Shown here: positions 1 to 5,268 of the stretch, in pieces
How the letters are laid out: every line of letters begins with the position of its first letter
Numbering within the stretch: position 1 is the stretch's first letter
Assembly (NCBI GenBank): GCA_045636705.1
Contig: JAZTYA010000022.1
Span: forward strand, 1 to 6,729
Reading direction: 5' to 3'
From: SFWF01 sp045636705
Lineage (GTDB): Bacteria; Bacillota; Clostridia; Oscillospirales; Acutalibacteraceae
Length of the DNA: 6,729 bases
Position numbers and translations under genes: made by a program
The notes under the pieces: model-generated
What the model saw: the letters and a program-made list of their open reading frames with translations, nothing else
What the model was told of the DNA's origin: nothing
Database searches by the model: none

Positions 1-861
1 ACTGTCCATATCCCTGAAGAAGATTGGCAGATTATTCCGAACACTCAAGAGGCAATCATTGACGAGGATACCTTTGAGAGAGTGAAAGAACTTAGAAAAC
101 ATCGTCGCCGTCTTTCAGCTACGGGAAAAACGGGTATGTTCGCAGGACTTCTATACTGCGCGGATTGTGGATCGAAACTATATTTTGCTGCAGCCAAAAG
201 TATCAAAGAACATCAAGAATTTTATAGTTGTTCTCAATATAGGTCAAACAGAGGTGCTTGCAAGATTCATTATATCCGTGAAGTAGTGATAAAAGAAATG
301 GTGCTTGAGGCAATCCAAAAAGTTGCGAAATATGTTACAGAATATGAGCCGGTATTTCTTTATCTTTTTGCAAAGAAAAACACACTTGGTAGAGAAACCA
401 CGATAAGAACTATGAAAACAAAAATTGAAAAATCCAAACAGCGCATAAAAGAACTTGATATGTTAATCGAACGTATTTATGAGGACAATGTGCTCGGTAA
501 AATTTCCGATGACCGTTTTTATCGTATGTCTGCCAACTATGAACAGGAGCAAAAAGAATTGCTCGCCGCAGTAGAACACGACGAGCAAAAAGTCAGAGAA
601 GCCGAACAAGAGAAAATCAACCTTAATGTTTTTCTCACGGCGATACGTGAGTGCACTGAATTAAAAGAATTAACACCCACGATTGTAAACACATTGATTA
701 AGCGGATAGATGTTCATAACAGTACAAAAGATGAACACGGCCACAAGCATGTTCCAATCGATATTTATTTCACTGCGGTAGGAATTATCAACATTCCTAC
801 TGAAGAAGAACTAATTTCGGCAATGGAAGAAATGCGTGATAAACCGCTAAAATCTGCTTGA
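1..861 (+). CDS. Large serine recombinase, C-terminal part (5' end outside the window)
   Basis: The reading frame is open from base 1 (first residues TVHIPEEDWQ) to TGA at 861, giving 286 codons. An internal GTG at 82 could be mistaken for the start, but the in-frame sequence before it is typical recombinase-domain sequence ending IIDEDTFERV. Numbering from the first codon seen, a zinc beta-ribbon follows with Cys53, Cys56 (CADCG), Cys77 (YSCSQY), Cys87 and His90. A charged coiled coil spans roughly residues 127-215, and the tail from about 215 resembles DUF4368 (KRIDVHN, then VPIDIYFTAVGII). This order is typical of the transposon and ICE recombinases of Clostridia (TnpX/TndX type), which excise and insert elements through a serine-linked DNA intermediate. 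The N-terminal catalytic resolvase domain is not in the window, so activity cannot be judged. Two hairpins follow the stop. The family call is firm; the element type is unknown. Confidence 0.9.
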   Translation, partial: TVHIPEEDWQIIPNTQEAIIDEDTFERVKELRKHRRRLSATGKTGMFAGLLYCADCGSKLYFAAAKSIKEHQEFYSCSQYRSNRGACKIHYIREVVIKEMVLEAIQKVAKYVTEYEPVFLYLFAKKNTLGRETTIRTMKTKIEKSKQRIKELDMLIERIYEDNVLGKISDDRFYRMSANYEQEQKELLAAVEHDEQKVREAEQEKINLNVFLTAIRECTELKELTPTIVNTLIKRIDVHNSTKDEHGHKHVPIDIYFTAVGIINIPTEEELISAMEEMRDKPLKSA

Positions 862-873
862 ATAAAGGAAAAA

Positions 874-897
874 GGCATAGCCCGTGTGGGCTATGCC
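874..897 (-). terminator. Perfect hairpin with minus-strand U-tract
   Basis: A perfect 10-bp stem (GGCATAGCCC, loop GTGT, GGGCTATGCC) starts 12 bp after the recombinase stop. Read on the minus strand it is followed directly by TTTTTCC, as in an intrinsic terminator; on the plus strand it is followed by ATATCCTG, which is not a U-tract. It would therefore stop transcription entering the recombinase gene antisense from the right, and may stabilise the 3' end of the recombinase mRNA. The stem is certain; its direction of action is inferred. Confidence 0.6.
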
Positions 898-906
898 ATA
901 TCCTGC

Positions 907-956
907 AAAAGAACTGTCCTTTAGGGTACGACCCTAAGGTTGGTTCTTTTTTGTTT
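907..956 (+). terminator. Intrinsic terminator of the recombinase transcript
   Basis: The outer stem AAAAGAAC (907-914) pairs with GTTCTTTT (943-950). The inner stem CCTT(T)AGGGT (918-927) pairs with ACCCTAAGG (931-939), with one bulged T. A U-rich tail, TTTTTTGTTTT, runs to 956. This is a classic factor-independent terminator for transcription leaving the recombinase gene, and it isolates the next gene. Confidence 0.85.
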
Positions 957-996
957 TAGTATCTATATTAGGAGTCGAACCTTAAGAAACAAACAG

Positions 997-1025
997 TTGC
1001 CTTTTTTGTGGGTTTGTGATATTTT
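997..1025 (+). promoter_or_regulatory. Sigma-A-type promoter for the membrane protein gene
   Basis: The -35 element TTGCCT (997-1002), a 17-bp spacer and the -10 element TATTTT (1020-1025) are preceded by TGTG plus one base. This matches the Gram-positive -16 motif TRTGn. The expected start is near 1032, which falls at the ribosome binding site AAAGGAG (1031-1037), so the leader would be very short. The -10 is only a moderate match. Confidence 0.55.
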
Positions 1026-1046
1026 AAAACAAAGGAGTGGTTACAT

Positions 1047-1739
1047 ATGGATATTAATTCTATAAATCAAGACATTAACACACAAGCAGCAGACCAAGTG
1101 GTAGAACTGTCTGCTTTTTCGGAAAACACTTTCGAAGAAACTAAAAAAACAGTAGGTTTCTGGGAGTTCTTTGGATTATCTTGGCTTTTTGCAATTCCGG
1201 TGGTAGGCTTTATTTCCTGCATTGTCTTTATGTTTAGCCCCAAAAGGCAAACCTTAAAGAATTATGCTCGCGCTGCGTTTGCTTGGATGGCGGTTCGTTT
1301 AGTAACAGCTATAATAACAGGTTTACTTATTATTAGTTTGCTCGGTAGCTTGCTATTACCAACTATTAATCAAAGCCTAAATTTGGAGTTTAATAGTGCT
1401 TTTGAGGTTATTGACCTTGCAACAAGTCTTATGACAGGCAACTATTCAAACGTAATTAAAATTCTTCGTCCGCAAATAATCGAGACCTTTGGAGAGAAGT
1501 CAGAACCGTTGATTGACGAGTTTTCCAAGAAAGAGTATAATCCTTTGCTTAAAATGATTGCAGAAGAGGATTACGAGGGAATTTTAACGGAATTTGATGA
1601 GGGCAAGTATAACAAATTAGAAGAGAAGGTTGGAACCGAAAGGTTTGTGTCTCTAAAGGAAGAGGTTAGAGCCGCTGCACAAGGCGAATCAACAGAACGT
1701 TTTGACCGCATAAGAGGATACTTAAATTTAATAGGATAA
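1047..1739 (+). CDS. Hypothetical membrane protein with two transmembrane helices
   Basis: The product has 230 aa and I do not recognise it as a named family. The ATG at 1047 is supported by AAAGGAG at 1031-1037, 9 bases upstream. There is no signal peptide: residues 1-36 are polar and acidic. Hydrophobic segments at about 41-64 (from FFGLSWLF) and 77-106 (AWMAVRL to GSLLLP) are joined by a short basic loop, SPKRQTLKNYARA. That loop should be cytoplasmic by the positive-inside rule. Residues 110-230 are soluble and highly charged, with repeated-looking helical segments (EEDYEGILTEFDEGKYNKLEEK). The first half recalls small clostridial membrane proteins in which an IPVVG helix precedes a KNYARA-type helix, but no function follows from that. 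It has its own promoter and terminator, so it is probably monocistronic. Its place next to the recombinase leaves open whether it is cargo or chromosomal flank. Confidence 0.85.
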   Translation: MDINSINQDINTQAADQVVELSAFSENTFEETKKTVGFWEFFGLSWLFAIPVVGFISCIVFMFSPKRQTLKNYARAAFAWMAVRLVTAIITGLLIISLLGSLLLPTINQSLNLEFNSAFEVIDLATSLMTGNYSNVIKILRPQIIETFGEKSEPLIDEFSKKEYNPLLKMIAEEDYEGILTEFDEGKYNKLEEKVGTERFVSLKEEVRAAAQGESTERFDRIRGYLNLIG

Positions 1740-1745
1740 ATATTT

Positions 1746-1814
1746 AATCGGTCGTAACCGGACGCTCACACTTGAGAGAATGTAAGCAAAGGTTTCGACT
1801 GATTTTTTTATTTT
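1746..1814 (+). terminator. Long hairpin terminator after the membrane protein gene
   Basis: AATCGGTCG (1746-1754) pairs with CGACTGATT (1796-1804) through one G-U pair. The stem continues as AACC/GGTT across a T-T mismatch, and further imperfect pairing in the apical part (GCTCACA with TGTAAGC) extends it. A U-rich tail, TTTTTATTTT, occupies 1805-1814. It starts 6 bases after the stop codon and separates this gene from the tetR operon. Confidence 0.8.
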
Positions 1815-1830
1815 AGGGAAGACAAAAGTC

Positions 1831-1859
1831 TTGACATAAACTCCTTTTAGTGATAATAT
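1831..1859 (+). promoter_or_regulatory. Promoter of the tetR-ABC operon
   Basis: A consensus -35 TTGACA (1831-1836) is followed by a 17-bp spacer and TAATAT (1854-1859), with TG one base before the -10 (extended -10). GATAAT at 1852-1857 is an alternative -10 with a 15-bp spacer. It lies just after the previous terminator and about 45 bp before the tetR start codon, so it should drive all three downstream genes. Confidence 0.8.
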
Positions 1860-1865
1860 AACTAA

Positions 1866-1877
1866 TGTTATATAACA
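1866..1877 (+). promoter_or_regulatory. Candidate TetR operator palindrome
   Basis: A perfect 12-bp palindrome, TGTTATATAACA, lies between the -10 element and the ribosome binding site, about where transcription would start. Just downstream is a second short inverted repeat, CTTGT-AAC-ACAAG (1878-1890), and TAACAC occurs twice (1873-1878, 1882-1887). TetR-family repressors commonly bind such dyads over their own promoter. The assignment to this TetR is inferred from position only. Confidence 0.5.
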
Positions 1878-1901
1878 CTTGTAACACAAGGGAGAAACGG
1901 T

Positions 1902-2465
1902 ATGCCACCAAAAGTTAAAATAACAAAAGAAGAGATTATAAACACCTGCCTTGATATTGTTAGAAAAGAGGGGCAGGATGCTTTAAATGCTAGAAATATT
2001 GCCAACGCCTTAAACTGTTCAACCCAACCTATTTTCTTTAATTTTTCTTCAATGGAAGAACTAAAGCAGGCGGTAAAGGAAGATGCTTACAGACTTTATT
2101 TAGAGAACCTAAACAAAGAAGCAAAAAAGGGAGAGCATCCCGAATATAAGGCTTTTGGTTTAGGCTATATCCGTTTTGCAAAGGAAGAAAGAGAACTTTT
2201 TAAATTCCTTTTTATGTGCGATAGAACGGGGGAAGATTTTGTTTCGACTTATGACCGTGAAAAGTCAATCGAACTTATTATGGAGTATAACGGTATTTCG
2301 AGAGAAAATGCAGAACTAATTCAACTTGAAATGTGGTTATTTGTTCACGGAATTGCTACAATGCTTGCGACCTCTTATTTGGATTTGGATTGGAATTTAA
2401 TAAGTAAAATGTTGACTGATACATATAAAGGTATCAGTAAAAGGCTTAAGGAGGCAGATAAATGA
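1902..2465 (+). CDS. TetR/AcrR-family transcriptional regulator
   Basis: This 187-aa protein has the usual length for TetR regulators. The N-terminal DNA-binding domain covers about residues 6-60: helix 1 is TKEEIINTCLDIVRKEG, and the helix-turn-helix is LNARNIANALNCSTQPIFFNF followed by SSMEELK. Phe replaces the Tyr common in the recognition helix (YxxF becomes FFNF). The remaining residues form the helical ligand and dimer domain, including YKAFGLGYIRFAKEERELFKFLF, which resembles a clostridial TetR subgroup. The ATG is supported by AAGGGAG at 1888-1894, 7 bases upstream. The TGA stop overlaps the ATG of the ABC ATPase gene by 4 bp, and the SD of that gene (AAGGAGG, 2448-2454) lies inside tetR, so the genes are translationally coupled. 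It probably represses its own operon and is released by a transporter substrate; the ligand is unknown. Confidence 0.9.
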   Translation: MPPKVKITKEEIINTCLDIVRKEGQDALNARNIANALNCSTQPIFFNFSSMEELKQAVKEDAYRLYLENLNKEAKKGEHPEYKAFGLGYIRFAKEERELFKFLFMCDRTGEDFVSTYDREKSIELIMEYNGISRENAELIQLEMWLFVHGIATMLATSYLDLDWNLISKMLTDTYKGISKRLKEADK

Positions 2466-3187
2466 TTGCAATAAAAACCGAAAACTTGACTAAAAAATAT
2501 AAAGATTTAGTAGCGGTAGATAATCTTAATTTATCGGTTCTTGAAGGCGAGCTTTTCTCTTTGCTCGGTATTAACGGAGCTGGCAAAACAACCACGATAA
2601 AAATGCTTTCCTGCCTCACTTCTCCGACTAGCGGCGAGGCCTTTTTAAATGGAAAAAGCATCATTAACGAAAGCCTTGAGGTAAAAAAGTTAATTGCTGT
2701 ATCACCTCAAGAAACCGCCGTGGCAAAGGGGCTTACAGTTAAAGAAAATCTAGACTTTATGTGTAGTGTCTTTGGCTTTTCAAAGGAAAAGAAAAGTGAA
2801 AAAATAAGCGAACTTACAAATGCGCTGGGACTTGAAAGTGTCTTAAATAAAAAGGCAGGCAAACTTTCGGGTGGTTTTATGCGAAGGCTAAGCATCGCAA
2901 TGGCTTTAATAAGCGAACCGCAAATTCTCTTTTTGGACGAACCGACCCTTGGCTTAGACGTTATATCCAGAAGCGAACTTTGGAGTTTAATCGGTTCTTT
3001 AAAGGGCAAAATCACAATTGTTTTAACAACACATTATATGGAAGAAGCAGAGGCTTTATCCGACCGAATTGCCATTATGAAGGACGGTAAGATGCTTGTT
3101 TGCGACACACCTGATAAGATAAAAGAAAAGGCGAATACCGATAGCTTCGAGCAAGCCTTTATCAGAATAGTAAAGGGGGAAGTATAA
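2462..3187 (+). CDS. ABC transporter ATP-binding protein (ABC-2 exporter type)
   Basis: The product has 241 aa and carries all motifs of an active ABC ATPase. These are Walker A GINGAGKTT (36-44), Q-loop Gln83 (VSPQE), signature LSGG (135-138), Walker B ILFLDEP with catalytic Glu160, D-loop GLD (164-166) and H-loop His191 (TTHYMEEAE). The TTHYMEEAE motif and the short form without a C-terminal extension are typical of ATPases pairing with ABC-2 (DrrA/YadG-like) exporter permeases. It works at the inner face of the membrane, presumably as a dimer, powering the permease encoded next. The start overlaps the tetR stop (ATGA), and its own stop shares one base with the permease start (TAATG). Likely substrates for the family are drugs, peptides or lipids; none can be chosen from sequence. 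Confidence 0.95.
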   Translation: MIAIKTENLTKKYKDLVAVDNLNLSVLEGELFSLLGINGAGKTTTIKMLSCLTSPTSGEAFLNGKSIINESLEVKKLIAVSPQETAVAKGLTVKENLDFMCSVFGFSKEKKSEKISELTNALGLESVLNKKAGKLSGGFMRRLSIAMALISEPQILFLDEPTLGLDVISRSELWSLIGSLKGKITIVLTTHYMEEAEALSDRIAIMKDGKMLVCDTPDKIKEKANTDSFEQAFIRIVKGEV

Positions 3188-3918
3188 TGAAAACGTTAGT
3201 TTTTGCTAAACGAAACACAAAAGAAATTCTTCGCGACCCCTTGAATTTAGCCTTTATGTTTGGCTTTCCCTTGGTGCTTCTTTTGCTTCTTTCGGCAATT
3301 CAAGCAAACATTCCCGTCGAACTTTTTAACATTAAAAGTTTAGCTCCGGGAATTGCCGTTTTCGGACTTTCCTTTATGACCTTATTTTCCGCAACGGTCA
3401 TTTCAAAGGATAGAGGCAGCGCGTTTTTGGAGCGCCTTTATACAACACCGCTTACCTCGGTAGATTTCATTTTAGGCTACACCTTGCCAATTCTACCGCT
3501 AGCAGTTTTGCAGTCGGTGGTCTGCTATTTGGCGGCACTTGCTTTAGGACTTAACCTGTCGGTAAATATCCTTTTAGCAATACTTTTTATAATCCCGATA
3601 TCACTTCTTTATATTGCTATCGGACTCCTTTGCGGAAGCCTTTTTAACGATAAACAAGTAGGCGGCATCTGCGGAGCTTTGCTCACGAATCTTTCGGCTT
3701 GGCTGTCGGGAATTTGGTTCGATTTAAATCTAGTTGGTGGCGTTTTTCAAAAAATCGCAAACCTTTTACCCTTCGTCCATGCGGTCGAACTCGAAAGGGC
3801 AGTTTTAAACGGGAACTTATCAGGTGCAATACCTCATTTATGGTGGGTTTTAGGCTACGCCGCAACACTTACGGTTATAGCCGTTTTAACCTTCTTTAAT
3901 CAAATGAAAAAACAGTAA
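3187..3918 (+). CDS. ABC-2 type transporter permease
   Basis: The product is 243 aa with about six hydrophobic helices, near residues 20-38, 52-72, 93-120, 127-149, 157-178 and 218-237. The basic N-terminus, KRNTKEILRDPLN, and the motif LERLYTTPLTSVDFILGY (residues 81-98) between helices 2 and 3 are typical of ABC-2 (YadH/DrrB-like) permeases; the latter forms the ATPase-contacting coupling helix. The start codon shares one base with the ATPase stop, and AAAGGGGGA at 3172-3180 provides the SD. As a half transporter it would dimerise and combine with two ATPase subunits to form the exporter. No separate terminator follows; the inverted repeat at 3950-3990 is the only candidate. Confidence 0.93.
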   Translation: MKTLVFAKRNTKEILRDPLNLAFMFGFPLVLLLLLSAIQANIPVELFNIKSLAPGIAVFGLSFMTLFSATVISKDRGSAFLERLYTTPLTSVDFILGYTLPILPLAVLQSVVCYLAALALGLNLSVNILLAILFIIPISLLYIAIGLLCGSLFNDKQVGGICGALLTNLSAWLSGIWFDLNLVGGVFQKIANLLPFVHAVELERAVLNGNLSGAIPHLWWVLGYAATLTVIAVLTFFNQMKKQ

Positions 3919-3937
3919 AAGCACGACTTAAAATTTG

Positions 3938-3966
3938 TTGACCAAACAACTCCTTTGTGATATTAT
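3938..3966 (+). promoter_or_regulatory. Promoter of the FAD oxidoreductase gene, inside an inverted repeat
   Basis: The -35 TTGACC (3938-3943), a 17-bp spacer and the -10 TATTAT (3961-3966) are preceded by TGTG plus one base (3956-3960), matching the TRTGn extended -10 motif. The transcript should start near 3973, within the right arm of the large inverted repeat, leaving the ribosome binding site AAAGGGG (3984-3990) single-stranded. Confidence 0.75.
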
Positions 3967-3994
3967 TAAATTAATAATATCTCAAAGGGGTTTT
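3950..3994 (+). terminator. Large inverted repeat: likely export-operon terminator and SD-hiding hairpin
   Basis: Two 19-base arms (3950-3968 and 3972-3990) around a 3-base loop are complementary except for one T-T mismatch and one T-G wobble. CTCCTTTG on the left pairs with CAAAGGGG on the right, and the AT-rich middle GATATTATTA pairs with TAATAATATC. TTTT follows (3991-3994), then GTGTT. In RNA from the upstream export operon this hairpin could act as an intrinsic terminator and would also bury the SD of the next gene. The -10 of the local promoter lies in its left arm, so a protein-binding operator role is also possible. The repeat is directly visible; termination is inferred, and the U-tract is short. 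Confidence 0.6.
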
Positions 3995-3999
3995 GTGTT

Positions 4000-5250
4000 A
4001 TGAAAAAGTATGATGTAGCCGTAGTCGGCGGCGGTTTTGCAGGTGTCGCTGCAGCTTTATCTGCCGCAAGAGAAGGTGCAAAGGTTATTTTGATTGAAAA
4101 GTCAAATTGTCTTGGCGGTGCGGCGGTAAATAGCCTTGTAAATCCCTTTATGTGTTGGTGGACAACTATTGACGGACAAAGGGTTGACCTAGCAGCAGGC
4201 ATATTTAAAGAGATTACCGACAGACTTAAAAGTCGCCACGGCATGATGGCAGGCGCATTTGATGAAGAACTCTTAAAATTAATTTTAAACGAAATGATGG
4301 AAGAAGCAGAAGTTGACCTTCTTTTCCATGCAGATATTTTCAAGGCGGAAAAGACAGACGGAAAAATTACCTCTGTAACAATGGCTTCAAGGTGCGGAGA
4401 ATTTACCGTTGAGGCAGACTACTTTGTAGATGCTACGGGGGACGCTTTGCTTACCCACGTTGCAGGTTGTCCTACCGTTTTAGGAAGAGAGTCTGACAAT
4501 CTTTGCCAACCAATGACTCTTTGCTTCAGACTCGGCAACTGTGACACAAGAAAGTTTTTCGAGTCAAGGGAACGTTGGGCACCGGAACACGCTAAGTGGC
4601 TATCAGAAGGCAAATTTATGAACCCCAGAGAAAATGTTCTAGTCTTTAAGAATGTTGTTCCAAATGTATTGCACTTCAATACAACCCGTGTTATTAAGAA
4701 AAATCCCACGTCTCCTATCGAATTTACCGAGGCGGAGGTTTTGGCTCGCAAGCAGGTTTATGAGATTTATGATTTCCTTAAAGAACATGCAGATGGACTT
4801 GAAAACAGTTGCCTTTTAATGACCGCTTCTGAAATCGGCGTCAGAGAAAGCCGTATGATAGTAGGCGAATATACCTTAACCGAAACCGATTGTAAGGACT
4901 GTGTTAAGTTTCCGGATGCCATTGCGGCTTGCAACTATGAAATCGATATACATAATCCGGAGGGAACAGGTACCACCCTTTACTACTTTAAAGAAGGCGA
5001 GTATTATACCATTCCTTATAGAAGCCTAATACCTAAAGAAGCTACAAACTTGCTGGTAGCAGGAAGATGTGTTTCTGCCGACCACACGGCGCAGGCATCT
5101 TTACGTATTATGCCGGTTGTTTGTTGCATCGGCGAAGCAGCAGGAACTGCTATAGCGTTAGCTCAAAAGAACAACATAGACGTTCGTAACGTTGATATTA
5201 AGGAATTACAGACTACTTTAAAAAATAACAATGCCTACGTAGGCATATAA
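4000..5250 (+). CDS. FAD-dependent oxidoreductase (FAD_oxidored, PF12831-like)
   Basis: The product has 416 aa. The N-terminal Rossmann fold has the dinucleotide motif GGGFAG (residues 10-15) and acidic Glu33 (LIEK), which binds the FAD ribose. It is followed by LGGAAVNSLVNPFMCW, the cofactor-proximal stretch typical of this family. The C-terminal FAD-contacting segment, from GRCVSADHTA to GEAAGTAIAL, spans about residues 355-387. Members are soluble flavoproteins found beside carbohydrate enzymes and esterases in Firmicutes and Bacteroidetes; most have no known substrate. There is no signal peptide, so it is cytoplasmic. The ATG at 4000 is supported by AAAGGGG at 3984-3990. The gene ends in a 16-bp palindrome and is followed 18 bp later by an SGNH esterase gene, suggesting co-transcription and perhaps a shared substrate. 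The fold is certain and the reaction is not known. Confidence 0.88.
   Translation: MKKYDVAVVGGGFAGVAAALSAAREGAKVILIEKSNCLGGAAVNSLVNPFMCWWTTIDGQRVDLAAGIFKEITDRLKSRHGMMAGAFDEELLKLILNEMMEEAEVDLLFHADIFKAEKTDGKITSVTMASRCGEFTVEADYFVDATGDALLTHVAGCPTVLGRESDNLCQPMTLCFRLGNCDTRKFFESRERWAPEHAKWLSEGKFMNPRENVLVFKNVVPNVLHFNTTRVIKKNPTSPIEFTEAEVLARKQVYEIYDFLKEHADGLENSCLLMTASEIGVRESRMIVGEYTLTETDCKDCVKFPDAIAACNYEIDIHNPEGTGTTLYYFKEGEYYTIPYRSLIPKEATNLLVAGRCVSADHTAQASLRIMPVVCCIGEAAGTAIALAQKNNIDVRNVDIKELQTTLKNNNAYVGI
5231..5246. repeat. Perfect 16-bp palindrome at the gene end
   Basis: ATGCCTACGTAGGCAT is fully self-complementary. It lies in the last codons of the oxidoreductase gene, ending 2 bases before the stop codon. 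In RNA it makes a 6-bp stem with loop ACGT. No U-tract follows, so it is not a terminator. It could slow 3' exonucleases, tune coupling to the esterase gene, or be a protein site. Confidence 0.6.
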
Positions 5251-5255
5251 ATTTC

Positions 5256-5263
5256 GGCGGTGG
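5256..5263 (+). promoter_or_regulatory. Weak ribosome binding site that decides the esterase start
   Basis: GGCGGTGG lies 5 bases before ATG 5269 and is the only purine-rich SD-like stretch between the two genes. The in-frame GTG at 5260 lies inside it and has no SD of its own (the upstream bases are ATAAATTTCGGC). The ATG is therefore the better start, although the SD is weak compared with others here and translation may depend on coupling to the upstream gene. Confidence 0.55.
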
Positions 5264-5268
5264 ATAAA

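Noticed and set aside
82..861. A complete 259-aa protein starting at GTG 82.
   Set aside because: The frame stays open to base 1 with recombinase-like residues and no SD precedes the GTG, so this is the 3' part of a longer gene.
955..990. Possible tRNA remnant on the minus strand (reverse complement contains GGTTCGACTCC, like a T-arm).
   Set aside because: The T-stem has an A-A mismatch, there is no CCA or acceptor partner, and no D-arm or anticodon arm lies at the right distance, so a chance match is likelier.
1741..1815. Possible riboswitch or T-box in the hairpin region before tetR.
   Set aside because: It lies upstream of the tetR promoter, starts right after a stop codon and ends in a U-tract, so it is a terminator of the preceding gene and not a leader of the next.
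3683..3899. Small open frames on both strands inside the permease gene (for example 3683-3868 minus and 3699-3899 plus).
   Set aside because: They lie wholly within a well-supported permease gene, are rich in Arg and Lys as frame-shadow products are, and have no ribosome binding sites.
3966..4343. A 125-aa minus-strand frame opposite the start of the oxidoreductase gene.
   Set aside because: It is Ser/Ala-rich, low-complexity antisense sequence with no promoter or SD, and it overlaps the conserved FAD-binding motif on the other strand.
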